A DNA stretch of 64,000 nt from Bacteroidales bacterium (GTDB lineage: Bacteria; Bacteroidota; Bacteroidia; Bacteroidales; UBA932): the NCBI GenBank assembly GCA_017428325.1, contig JAFRRA010000006.1, positions 463,249 to 527,248 of the forward strand. Reading direction: 5' to 3'. The position numbers and the translations under genes were made by a program. Below are positions 1 to 8,058 of this stretch, piece after piece; positions within the stretch are counted from its first letter, which is position 1, and each line of letters begins with the position of its first letter. A model generated the notes under the pieces. The model had not been told where the DNA came from. It worked only from the letters and a program-made list of their open reading frames with translations, and did no database searches.

Positions 1-258
1 ATGATTTATCTGCGCTCATCCATAGAGCACCTGGTGTCAAACATCCAGAAGAGGGGGCGCAAGTACGAGGAAGGTATACGCCTGGACTATCTGAAGGGTC
101 TGAACGATCTTTACGAGGAGTGGGCTGAAACCTATAAGGACGGAAAGCTTCTGATAGTGGACGTGGACCGTCTGGATTTCCAGAACAACCCTAAGGACCT
201 GAGCACGATCATAGATGCCATACAGGCTGAACTCGGCGGTCTGTTCACTGAAAAATAA
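1..258 (+). CDS. Deoxynucleoside kinase family, C-terminal fragment
   Basis: The window opens inside this gene; only its last 85 residues are present. The segment LRSSIEHL followed by RGRKYEEGI and YLKGLNDLYEEW matches the substrate-lid region and C-terminal helix of dNK/dGK-type kinases, which phosphorylate deoxynucleosides with ATP in nucleotide salvage. The ATG at position 1 is probably an internal methionine (the family usually reads DLxIYL here). The Walker A motif lies outside the window. It ends 5 bp before the convergent stop of the EnvC-like gene. Family assignment is fairly sure; substrate is unknown. Confidence 0.75.
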   Translation: MIYLRSSIEHLVSNIQKRGRKYEEGIRLDYLKGLNDLYEEWAETYKDGKLLIVDVDRLDFQNNPKDLSTIIDAIQAELGGLFTEK

Positions 259-263
259 GCCGG

Positions 264-1526
264 CTATTTCTTGAGCCAGTTTTCCGGATTCTGCTTCTGG
301 GTTCCCATCCAGAGCTCGAAATGTATTTCCGGGCTTTCCTGATTTGAATCGACGGTTCCGATTACGGAGCCCTGGGATAACTTTTGTCCGTTCCTGACAC
401 TGACCTTGCCCAGTTTGCAGTAGAAGGTGAAGAATTTGCCGTGCTCGACCAGCACGCAGTTGCTGTATCCCGGAATAACGATGATCTGCTTTACCACACC
501 CTCGAACACACACAGCACCTGGCTGCCCTTTGGGGCGGCTATGTTGACTCCGTTGTTGAACGGAAGCTTGACTCCCTTGATCGTAGGATGAGGATGCTCG
601 CCGAAACCTTCCACAATCATTCCCCGCTTGACAGGCCAAGGAAGGTTCCCGCGGTTGCTCTCGAAAGATCCGCTGAGCTTGGCGCTTTCCGGAGTTTCCG
701 CATATGTCTTCGAGGTTGAAGGGGTCTTGCCACCGCTCTTCTTGGCAGCCGCTTCAGCTTTTTTCCTTTCGGAGGCTATGGCCTGGGAGATGAGCTTTTC
801 GATTTCCTTGTTCAGACGGTCAGCCTGCTGCTTTTTCTTCTGGAGTTCCTGGGTGTACTTTTTCTGTTGTTTCGCCAGGGTGTTGGCATATGCCTTAGAC
901 TTGTCCTGGTCTTGCTTCAGGCGGTTGTACTCCTCTGTCTTTTCGTGCTGGTCCTTTATCTTTTCTGCCTGCATGTGAGACAGTTCGCTGCGCTCGGCCT
1001 CCACCTTGCGGGTTTCTTCCTTAATGTCTTTTGCAAGTTTTGAAAGGGAGGAAGAATACTTCTTGAGATAGCTCCATCTGCGATAGCCCTGCTCCACATT
1101 GTCGGAGGCGATGATATACATGAACCACTTGCGGGTGTCGCGGTTGCGGTAGGCCTTCATCACCATCCTCTTGTAGGAGGATCGCAGGCTGTCCAGTTTG
1201 GCGTTCATTATCTCCAGCTTCCTGGTCTTATCGGAGATTTCCTGCCCCTGGCGGTTGATGTCTTCCTCAAGGCGGTCAATGAGCCTTTTCCTGGTTTCCA
1301 CCTTCTTGTTGAGAAGTTTCAACTCGGTCAGGGTGTTCTGCCTCTGCTTCTTGGTCTCCGATATCTGCTTGTCCAGGAATTTTATGTCGTCCTGCAGTTT
1401 GCCGGCCTCCTGCTTTTTCTTCTCGATGGTCTTGTTCTGGCAGAAGGCTTCATTGCCGGCCAGCAACAGGAAGCCTGTGGCGACAGCCAGCAATAAACTT
1501 GGAATATGTGGTCTGGCAATCCTCAT
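264..1526 (-). CDS. EnvC-like murein hydrolase activator (coiled coil + degenerate LytM/M23)
   Basis: The 420-residue protein has a signal peptide (residues about 1-30), a long charged coiled coil (about 30-260) and a C-terminal LytM/M23 domain (about 300-420). The zinc ligands of active M23 peptidases are not kept: the usual HxGxD is NNGVN, and the HxH motif before FE is EIH. This is the pattern of EnvC/NlpD-type activators, which switch on periplasmic amidases at the septum rather than cutting peptidoglycan themselves. Its start overlaps the stop of the upstream TPR gene by 4 bp (ATGA type), so the two are translationally coupled. Role is inferred from the family. Confidence 0.85.
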   Translation of the reverse strand: MRIARPHIPSLLLAVATGFLLLAGNEAFCQNKTIEKKKQEAGKLQDDIKFLDKQISETKKQRQNTLTELKLLNKKVETRKRLIDRLEEDINRQGQEISDKTRKLEIMNAKLDSLRSSYKRMVMKAYRNRDTRKWFMYIIASDNVEQGYRRWSYLKKYSSSLSKLAKDIKEETRKVEAERSELSHMQAEKIKDQHEKTEEYNRLKQDQDKSKAYANTLAKQQKKYTQELQKKKQQADRLNKEIEKLISQAIASERKKAEAAAKKSGGKTPSTSKTYAETPESAKLSGSFESNRGNLPWPVKRGMIVEGFGEHPHPTIKGVKLPFNNGVNIAAPKGSQVLCVFEGVVKQIIVIPGYSNCVLVEHGKFFTFYCKLGKVSVRNGQKLSQGSVIGTVDSNQESPEIHFELWMGTQKQNPENWLKK

Positions 1527-3280
1527 TTCTTTTCCTTTTCAAGCTGTTCCGTCCTGATGGTCTCCATCCTCCATTTTATTGTCTCCATCATAACCTGGTC
1601 ATCTTTTCCGGTACAGATCAGAAGGGCTTTGCCATAATATCTCAGAGCCATGTCGTAATCTCCGTTCACATAGAGTATTTCGGCATACCGTCTGATTATT
1701 CCCTCGTCTTCGTCGCCGCCGTAGGCAATGGCCTGCTGCATGTATTTCTTGGCCTCCTCAAACCTTCCGAGATGATAGAGGATCCAGGCATAGGTGTCGA
1801 GATAATGATATTTACCCGAGCTGCTTTCAATGGAGGTCTGGCTCATCTTAAGGGCCCGCTCGAGAGTCTTTTTTGAAGGGTTCTGCTCCGAGGACAGCAG
1901 GTACCAGGCATAGTTGTTCAGAACCTGGGCGTTCTGGGGATCCAGTTTCAGCGCCTTGTCATAATATTTGAAAGCGGACTTGTTGTCCCACTTGTCGTGG
2001 TACATGTCTCCCACCAGAGAGTAGATCTGGAGGAGCATAGCCGTGTCTTTCTGTTTCTTTACAGCCTTCTCCTGAGACAGGAAAGTCTGTATGGCATCGT
2101 CGTATTTCTGGAGGTTGTATTCAGCCATCCCCTTGAACTCGAACAGTTCTATGGCTTTGTCCGGGAACAGCGCCATAGACGTGTCCGCAAATCCCGCCAG
2201 CCTTTCCCAGTTCTGGGTGCTGTACAGGAAGGACAGCATATTTCCCCTTATGTATGAATCTTCCGGATAATACTTGAGAATGTTGTTAAGCACCGTGCCG
2301 GCCTTTTCGTACTCGCCCGTCCTGGAAAGATATATGGCGCTGGTGATAGCGGCGCTGCTGTCCGCAGGGTCGCTCTTGGCGAACTCCATTAGGCAGTCTG
2401 CCATTCCGCCCCTCATCTGCTGGTAGAACACGGGATTCTTGAGAGTCTCCTCCAGATGGGATTTCTTTATTTCCGGATCAGCATCCCTGTTCACCAGGAA
2501 CGATTTCAGGTATATCAGATACATTCCCCAGTTCTTCTGCCTGCGGTATGTCTGCATTTTCCCGTATATGGCGGGCACATAGTCGGATTCAGCCTCCAGG
2601 GCCTTGCTGTACCAGAAGTGGGCCAGGGAGTCCTTGCCTCCTTGTGCATAGATGTCTGCGATATATGCCTCGTACATCGGGTTCGGCATCTTCCCGTCTG
2701 CGTCTATCAGGGCCTGCAAAGCCTTGCTCATCTCTCCCTGGGAGGAATAAATGCGGAAACGGGTCATAGTGGAGGCTTCGTTAGGTCCTGTCTTCTGCTC
2801 CAGCCTGTCCGCCAACGCCAGGGCCTTGTCCTGCATGCCCCTTGGCACATAAAGGTTGATCAGGCTGAGGTAGGGTTCGCTCTTGGACGGGAATTTTTCT
2901 ACAAGACGCTCGAAAAGGGCCATTGCGGCGGGAGTGTCGTTGTTCTGCATATAGAGGGCTCCCAGAGTTGCCAAATAGTAATAGTTGGTGGAGTCTATGC
3001 CGTTTGCGGCCTTAAGGTCCCTTTCCGCTTCCTCAAGGTCCATCTCCACCAGGGCAACCTTGGCAAGCATATAGTATGCGGCGTCGTTGCGGGGATTGTA
3101 CTCTATGGCCTTCCGGCAAAGCTTTTTCACGCTGTCTGCCTGATGATTGTTGTAAGCCATCTGGGCGGCTATCATACAGGAGTCGCTTCTTGACAGGGAA
3201 ATGGCATCCTGTGCCTTAAGGGCCGAAGGAACCCATGCCAGCAGCATCCACGCGAAAAATATAGAAAACAGACGTTTCAT
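1523..3280 (-). CDS. Secreted tetratricopeptide-repeat protein
   Basis: A 585-residue protein with a cleavable signal peptide (SALKAQ, about residue 24) followed by TPR units across nearly its full length; clear units include NPRNDAAYYMLAKVALVEMD near the N-terminus and DPQNAQVLNNYAWYLL near residue 450. No catalytic domain is visible. TPR arrays act as protein-binding scaffolds, here most likely in the periplasm. The gene is first in an operon with the EnvC-like gene and is driven by a promoter at 3291-3298. The TPR/EnvC pairing recurs in Bacteroidota and suggests a cell-envelope or division role, which is inference. Confidence 0.85.
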   Translation of the reverse strand: MKRLFSIFFAWMLLAWVPSALKAQDAISLSRSDSCMIAAQMAYNNHQADSVKKLCRKAIEYNPRNDAAYYMLAKVALVEMDLEEAERDLKAANGIDSTNYYYLATLGALYMQNNDTPAAMALFERLVEKFPSKSEPYLSLINLYVPRGMQDKALALADRLEQKTGPNEASTMTRFRIYSSQGEMSKALQALIDADGKMPNPMYEAYIADIYAQGGKDSLAHFWYSKALEAESDYVPAIYGKMQTYRRQKNWGMYLIYLKSFLVNRDADPEIKKSHLEETLKNPVFYQQMRGGMADCLMEFAKSDPADSSAAITSAIYLSRTGEYEKAGTVLNNILKYYPEDSYIRGNMLSFLYSTQNWERLAGFADTSMALFPDKAIELFEFKGMAEYNLQKYDDAIQTFLSQEKAVKKQKDTAMLLQIYSLVGDMYHDKWDNKSAFKYYDKALKLDPQNAQVLNNYAWYLLSSEQNPSKKTLERALKMSQTSIESSSGKYHYLDTYAWILYHLGRFEEAKKYMQQAIAYGGDEDEGIIRRYAEILYVNGDYDMALRYYGKALLICTGKDDQVMMETIKWRMETIRTEQLEKEKK

Positions 3281-3290
3281 ATCGTTCAGA

Positions 3291-3298
3291 CAAAATTA
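3291..3298 (-). promoter_or_regulatory. -7 box for the TPR-envC operon
   Basis: Read on the minus strand this is TAATTTTG, an exact match to the Bacteroidota TAnnTTTG element, 10 bp upstream of the ATG at 3280. It is divergent from the sigma-factor promoter at 3311. Confidence 0.65.
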
Positions 3299-3310
3299 CA
3301 AATAATGTGC

Positions 3311-3318
3311 TAAATTTG
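3311..3318 (+). promoter_or_regulatory. -7 box for the ECF sigma operon
   Basis: TAAATTTG matches TAnnTTTG exactly and lies 38 bp upstream of the sigma-factor ATG. That this element looks like a housekeeping promoter suggests the ECF gene is not purely autoregulated. Confidence 0.6.
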
Positions 3319-3356
3319 TTGTCCATTGCAACCTTCGGGCGGTAAATTGCATCTTA

Positions 3357-3929
3357 ATGTCAGAAAACAAGAAGACACGGGAACTGCCGGACCCTTATTC
3401 CGACCTTGTAGCACGCTGCAAAAGGCAGGAAAGAAGGGCACAGAGGGAGCTTTATGACAAGCTCTCTTCCAGGATGTTCCCCGTTTGTCTGCGCTATATG
3501 GGAGAGAGGGAGAAGGCAAAAGATGTTCTCCACGACGGGTTCATCACCCTTTTTTCCAAGCTAGAGGACTACCGTTCGGAAGGATTGTTCGAAGGCTGGG
3601 CAAGACGGATCTTTGTCACCGCCTGCCTTATGCAGATCCGCAAGACCGATATCCTCAAGCAAGCGGTCCAGATAGACGGAGAATCCTCCGCGGCGGCATC
3701 TTCCCTGGAACTTGATCCCCAGGAAACGGCTTCTCTGGATGCCGACAAGCTGATGGAGCTGATCGTTTCTATGCCTGAAGGGTTCAGGACGGTGTTCAAC
3801 CTCTATGCGATAGAGGGTTATTCCCACAGGGAGATCGCGGATTTGCTCGGTCTCAGCGAAGGAGGATGCCGTTCACAGCTTAGCCGGGCGAGGGTCTGGT
3901 TGCAGGAAAGACTGAAGAAAATGAAATGA
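3357..3929 (+). CDS. ECF-type RNA polymerase sigma factor
   Basis: A 190-residue sigma-70 family protein with only regions 2 and 4. Region 2 is seen around residues 25-95 (LYDKLSSRMFPVCLRYMG, then DVLHDGFITLF and the region 2.3/2.4 segment). Region 4 is at about 135-188, with the helix-turn-helix EGYSHREIADLLGLSEGGCRSQLSRAR. It would redirect RNA polymerase to a small regulon. The next gene starts 21 bp downstream and encodes a membrane protein whose short cytosolic N-terminus is placed where an anti-sigma domain would be. The regulon cannot be read from the window. Confidence 0.92.
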   Translation: MSENKKTRELPDPYSDLVARCKRQERRAQRELYDKLSSRMFPVCLRYMGEREKAKDVLHDGFITLFSKLEDYRSEGLFEGWARRIFVTACLMQIRKTDILKQAVQIDGESSAAASSLELDPQETASLDADKLMELIVSMPEGFRTVFNLYAIEGYSHREIADLLGLSEGGCRSQLSRARVWLQERLKKMK

Positions 3930-3950
3930 CGTGTCTAAATTTATAGGAAA

Positions 3951-5186
3951 TTGAAACAGTTGAAAGACATATTGGAAAAGGACCTTGGCAAGAAATGGTC
4001 TCTGACTAAGGAAGAGAGATCTTCCTTGTGGGAGTCCGTTTCCAGAGAGCTGCCGTCTGCCGCGCCTGATAGGGGAGGTTTCCTCTGGTGGGCCGTTCCG
4101 GCAGCCGTAGCTGCAGCCGTGGCTGCCTTTTTCCTTCTCAGATCGCCTTCCTCTTCACCAACCCCATTCCAGCCTGAAATTAAACCTATTGAAAAAACTA
4201 CAACTCTTGCAGACGGGAACGGGGCAGTAGAAAGTGCAGAGTCCCCAACCAGGGAGAAGGAGGCTCAGATGCCTGTGCTGGCTTATTCTGGCACCCATAA
4301 AGTGTCGGGCCAGCAAGGTATTTCTGAGAGGGAGGCAGACCAGGCCACAGTTGAGACTCCTGAGTCCAAAGACATAATCGCTGAGGAAAAACCTGAAGAG
4401 ACGGTTACTGAAACCCCTAAGAAGGAAGAAAAGGAGCAGCAGGCCGCTTCACAGGAGAAAGCCCGGCAAGGCACAGCTCCGATAAAGCCTTCTGCTACTG
4501 AAAAGCAGGTCAAGGAATACTACAAGGCTCCTTCCACCGGCAAAAGGTTTGCTTTCTCGGCTTCATCAAATTTCTCCGGCAGGGGAAAGATTGAGGGTCC
4601 TTCCAGCAACATGATCAAGGCGGTGGCCTCGCAGTTCGGCTATGTGGCCTATTCTAACGCTCCTTCCATTCAGCAGATATCGGAAACCAAATACGCCTTG
4701 CCTCTGAATTTCGCCCTTGGCGTGAGCTACAGGGTTAACGATGTCCTTACCGTTGGCACCGGTGTAAGCTACTCTTATCTGCACAGCAAGTACAACGGAC
4801 TGATCAACGGACAGTATTTCGACATCAAGCAGGGTGTTCACTATGTGGGAGTCCCTGTCAACCTGTATTTCAACCTGGGATCCGCCGGAAACTTTGATTT
4901 CTATGCGGCTGCTGGCGGAGCGGCCGAGAAGGGCGTCAAGGTAACATATCGCATGAAGTCCGCTTCCGGAAGCGGAAAGACCAGCGATTCCCACGTAAAG
5001 GGTGTCCAGTTTTCAACCAAGGCTGTGGGCGGAATGGAATACCGCTTCGGCAAGGGCAAGAATGTGGGCATCTACCTGGAGCCGGGAATTACCTATTACT
5101 TTGACTCCGATGTTCCTGCAAGCATACGCACAGACCAGCCTCTTCAGTTCGAGGCTCAGGCCGGAATACGCTTCCATCTGAAATAA
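3951..5186 (+). CDS. Putative anti-sigma/outer-membrane beta-barrel protein
   Basis: This 411-residue protein follows the ECF sigma gene by 21 bp. The only upstream in-frame start is TTG at 3951. Residues 1-42 are a charged cytosolic segment. Residues 43-63 form one clear membrane helix (WWAVPAAVAAAVAAFFLL). Residues 64-195 are a Pro/Glu/Lys-rich linker. Residues about 195-411 look like an OmpW/PorT-type barrel with alternating strands (LNFALGVSYRVN, LTVGTGVSYSYL, YLEPGITYYF) and end in a strand. An N-terminal helix plus a C-terminal barrel would link inner and outer membranes. The anti-sigma role comes from position and layout only; no known anti-sigma motif is visible. Confidence 0.7.
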   Translation: MKQLKDILEKDLGKKWSLTKEERSSLWESVSRELPSAAPDRGGFLWWAVPAAVAAAVAAFFLLRSPSSSPTPFQPEIKPIEKTTTLADGNGAVESAESPTREKEAQMPVLAYSGTHKVSGQQGISEREADQATVETPESKDIIAEEKPEETVTETPKKEEKEQQAASQEKARQGTAPIKPSATEKQVKEYYKAPSTGKRFAFSASSNFSGRGKIEGPSSNMIKAVASQFGYVAYSNAPSIQQISETKYALPLNFALGVSYRVNDVLTVGTGVSYSYLHSKYNGLINGQYFDIKQGVHYVGVPVNLYFNLGSAGNFDFYAAAGGAAEKGVKVTYRMKSASGSGKTSDSHVKGVQFSTKAVGGMEYRFGKGKNVGIYLEPGITYYFDSDVPASIRTDQPLQFEAQAGIRFHLK

Positions 5187-5936
5187 TTATTTTTCCTTGA
5201 GCTTTCGGGCGAGATTGTTGGCGAAGACGAAATCGTTGAGCGGCTGGCAGTCTGAATCCATTATTTCCTTGCTGCACCCTTCCCAAAGCAAATGTCCCTT
5301 GTGGATGAAACCGATATGGTCTCCGATTTCCATAACGGAGTTCATGTCGTGAGTGTTGACAACAGTCGTTATCTTATACTCCTGCGTAATTTCCTGGATC
5401 AGATGGTCTATGACGATTGCCGTTGTAGGGTCGAGGCCGGAATTCGGCTCGTCGCAGAACAGATACTTCGGGTTCAACGCAATCGCCCTGGCTATGCCAA
5501 CCCTTTTCTGCATTCCTCCTGACAGCTGGGCCGGATAGAGTTTGTTCGAGTTTTCAAGGTTCACCCTCTTGAGGCAGAAGTTCACCCTTTCCAGTTTCTG
5601 CTCGAGACTCCAGTCAGTGAAGAAATCCATAGGGAACATAATGTTCTCCTCCACGGTGGCAAAGTCGAACAGCGCGCTTTCCTGGAAGAGCATTCCCATT
5701 TCCTTTCGGAAGAGTTTCCTTTCCTCGAATTTCATCCTGGTAAAGTTCCTCTCTCCGTAGAGGATGTCGCCACGGTCCGGCTCATAGAGCCCGACAAGGT
5801 TTTTCAGCAGGACGGTCTTTCCGCTTCCGCTGGCTCCGATTATAAGGGAACACTCTCCATCCCTGAACTGGATGTTGATGTCTTCCAGCACAGGCCTGCC
5901 GTCGAATTCCTTATATAGTCCCTTTACTTCTATCAT
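5187..5936 (-). CDS. ABC transporter ATPase, MlaF-like
   Basis: A 249-residue ATP-binding subunit. Walker A is GASGSGKT (about 33-40), the Q-loop follows LFQE, the signature is LSGGMQKR (about 139-146) and Walker B is YLFCDEP, with a switch His in NTHDMNS. The FDFATVEENIMFP segment and pairing with an MlaE-type permease 3 bp upstream place it in the MlaFE/MCE family, which moves phospholipids between inner and outer membranes. Its stop codon abuts the convergent stop at 5186 on an AAATAATTATTT palindrome. The MCE-domain partner gene is not in this window. Confidence 0.9.
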   Translation of the reverse strand: MIEVKGLYKEFDGRPVLEDINIQFRDGECSLIIGASGSGKTVLLKNLVGLYEPDRGDILYGERNFTRMKFEERKLFRKEMGMLFQESALFDFATVEENIMFPMDFFTDWSLEQKLERVNFCLKRVNLENSNKLYPAQLSGGMQKRVGIARAIALNPKYLFCDEPNSGLDPTTAIVIDHLIQEITQEYKITTVVNTHDMNSVMEIGDHIGFIHKGHLLWEGCSKEIMDSDCQPLNDFVFANNLARKLKEK

Positions 5937-5939
5937 CGT

Positions 5940-6680
5940 CTACAGCAGGAGTTTTGTAAGTATCAGGTCGAATATCAGTATGAGCATGCTGCTGACCACG
6001 ATGGCCTGGGTGCTGGACTTTCCAACTCCAAGAGAGCCTCCCTTGGCGTAATATCCGTAATAGGAGGAAATGCTCGTTATGACAAAGCAGAATACGGCCA
6101 TCTTTATCATACTGTAGAAAATATACCACTGGTTAAAGGCATACTGCAGGCCCTCAATGTATTGCGCAATGGTTATTATGCCTGTCAATGCAATCAGCAC
6201 CCCTCCTCCGGCAAGGCCAATTATAAAGCTCATCAGCATCAGAAGCGGGCTGAAGACAGTAGCCGACACGATTTTAGGGAGGATGAGGAAATTGGCGGAA
6301 TTCACTCCCATTATTTCCATCGCGTCTATCTGCTCTGTAATCCTCATGCTTCCGATCTCGGAGGCTATGTTGCTTCCCATCTTGCCCGCAAGAATGAGGG
6401 CGATCATCGTTGAACAGAATTCAAGCACAAGGCTTTCCCTGGCCATTACTCCGACATAGTATTTCGGGATGAACGGGCTTTCCAGATTGTTGGCCGTCTG
6501 AAGGCAGATAACACCTCCAACAGCTATAGAAACGATGAAAACCAGGACAAGGGAACCGATGATAAGTTTCTGGGATTCCTTCCAGAACTGCTTCCAGAAC
6601 ACGCTCCATTTTTCCGGCTTGCGGAAAACCCTGAGCATCAGCTGCCAGTATTCACCAGTTGTCTGGAACGTGCCTTTCAT
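5940..6680 (-). CDS. MlaE-family ABC transporter permease
   Basis: A 246-residue inner-membrane permease when started at ATG 6680 (MKGTFQTTG); an in-frame extension to 6980 runs back into the divergent waaA gene and lacks family similarity. Several hydrophobic helices are evident (LIIGSLVLVFIVSIAVGGVI, LLMLMSFIIGLAGGGVLIAL). The conserved MlaE cytoplasmic loop GSNIASEIGSMRITEQIDAM, with its Glu and Glu-Gln-Ile-Asp-Ala core, is complete. It pairs with the ATPase 3 bp downstream for lipid transport. Confidence 0.9.
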   Translation of the reverse strand: MKGTFQTTGEYWQLMLRVFRKPEKWSVFWKQFWKESQKLIIGSLVLVFIVSIAVGGVICLQTANNLESPFIPKYYVGVMARESLVLEFCSTMIALILAGKMGSNIASEIGSMRITEQIDAMEIMGVNSANFLILPKIVSATVFSPLLMLMSFIIGLAGGGVLIALTGIITIAQYIEGLQYAFNQWYIFYSMIKMAVFCFVITSISSYYGYYAKGGSLGVGKSSTQAIVVSSMLILIFDLILTKLLL

Positions 6681-6736
6681 TTGTTTTGGAGTATCTTGTC
6701 TGAGGGTGCAATTTACTGAAATTTGGAAAAAATCAC

Positions 6737-6744
6737 TAATTTTG
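6737..6744 (+). promoter_or_regulatory. -7 box for waaA
   Basis: TAATTTTG matches TAnnTTTG and lies 18 bp before the waaA ATG at 6763. It falls in the space between the divergent waaA and mlaE starts. Confidence 0.6.
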
Positions 6745-6762
6745 AAAGTTACAACAGATTCA

Positions 6763-8034
6763 ATGAGCTTTTTATACAGTATAGGAATGTGGCTGTCTTT
6801 CCCGGGCATCTGGGTGGCGTCACTTTTCAGCAAGAAAATTCGGAAGTTCCTTAACGGAAGGATAGGTCTGATCAAGACAATCGAGAACACTTTTGCAGAT
6901 GTTAAGGACGATGTTGTCTGGTTCCACTGCTCCTCCGTAGGGGAATTCGAGCAGGCGCGGCCTCTCATAGAGTGGTACAAGGGCAGCCGTCCGCAGACCA
7001 GGATTCTCCTGACGTTTTTCTCCCCGAGCGGCTACGAGTTGAGGAAGAACTATTCCCTTGCGGACTGGGTGTTCTATCTCCCGATTGACACTATCCGCAA
7101 TGCCAGTAGAATGGTGAAGGCCGTAAAGCCGAAGAAGCTGATATTCACAAAGTACGATCTCTGGAACAACCTCATCCGCCAGGCCCGCAAAGCCGGTTGC
7201 GAGATATATCTTGTCTCCGCGATTTTCCGCCGCTTCCAGCCTTTCTTCAAATGGTGGGGAGGCTTTTTCCGCAGAATGCTTAGGTGCATTACAGTTATCT
7301 TCGTTCAGGATGAGGAGTCTCAAAAGCTTCTTTCCACAATAGGGATCAGGAACAATGTCATAGTATGCGGAGACACCCGTTTCGACAGAGTGGACAAGAT
7401 AGCGTCCGAAAGCAGGCATTTCCCGGTAATCGAGAACTTTGCAAAGGACTGCTTCACTATAGTGGCAGGAAGCACCTGGCAACCTGATGACGAGCTGATT
7501 GCACAGGTGATGAAAAATTTCTCAAAGGTCAGGCTTGTGGTTGCACCTCACGAGATACACAAGGAAAGAATAGATAAGATCCTCCAGATATACGAGCCGT
7601 ACGGTACGGTAAGATATTCCGAAGTGGAGGAGGATGCGGACCGCGAGATGGTGAGTGAGAATCCACAGTCAATCGCAGAAGGAAAGAGGGTTCTTGTGAT
7701 AGACTGCATCGGCATACTTTCATCCCTGTACCGGTATGCGGATTTCGCATACATAGGCGGAGGTTTCGGGGTTGGAATCCACAATACTTTGGAAGCCGCG
7801 GTTTACGGAGTCCCTCTTGCATTCGGACCGAACTACCGCAAATTCCAGGAGGCAATAGACCTTATAGAGTGCAACGGGGCAACCAGTGTAAGCAGTGCCT
7901 CTGAACTTTATCAGGTCATAGACAACTGCGTCAAAGACAAGGAACTCCGCGATTTCAGGGGACGCAGCTGCCGCAATTACGTTGAGAAAATGCTTGGCGC
8001 AACGGACAAGATCGTGTCCGTTCTCGAGAAGTGA
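6763..8034 (+). CDS. waaA: 3-deoxy-D-manno-octulosonic acid (Kdo) transferase
   Basis: A 423-residue GT30 enzyme that adds Kdo from CMP-Kdo to the lipid A precursor on the inner leaflet of the inner membrane. The N-terminal membrane-anchor segment (SIGMWLSFPGIWVASLF) is followed by the conserved WFHCSSVGEFEQARPLI, with the catalytic Glu in the GEF motif. The C-terminal nucleotide-binding part contains VAGSTW, APHEI and FAYIGGGFGVGIHNTLEAAVYGVP. ATG 6763 is chosen because of the promoter at 6737; upstream in-frame codons overlap the divergent mlaE gene. Confidence 0.93.
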   Translation: MSFLYSIGMWLSFPGIWVASLFSKKIRKFLNGRIGLIKTIENTFADVKDDVVWFHCSSVGEFEQARPLIEWYKGSRPQTRILLTFFSPSGYELRKNYSLADWVFYLPIDTIRNASRMVKAVKPKKLIFTKYDLWNNLIRQARKAGCEIYLVSAIFRRFQPFFKWWGGFFRRMLRCITVIFVQDEESQKLLSTIGIRNNVIVCGDTRFDRVDKIASESRHFPVIENFAKDCFTIVAGSTWQPDDELIAQVMKNFSKVRLVVAPHEIHKERIDKILQIYEPYGTVRYSEVEEDADREMVSENPQSIAEGKRVLVIDCIGILSSLYRYADFAYIGGGFGVGIHNTLEAAVYGVPLAFGPNYRKFQEAIDLIECNGATSVSSASELYQVIDNCVKDKELRDFRGRSCRNYVEKMLGATDKIVSVLEK

Positions 8035-8058
8035 TAACCCTTCACATCCTTATCCCTT

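Noticed and set aside
37-639. Long open frames opposite real genes (for example opposite the dNK/envC junction and throughout the ribosomal operon)
   Set aside because: They lack recognisable domains, start signals and promoters, and overlap genes with clear family motifs on the other strand.
5180-5191. AAATAATTATTT palindrome at the convergent stop codons as a regulatory operator
   Set aside because: It is made of the two abutting stop regions and AT-rich ends; with no loop or T run it is best seen as chance at a stop-stop junction.
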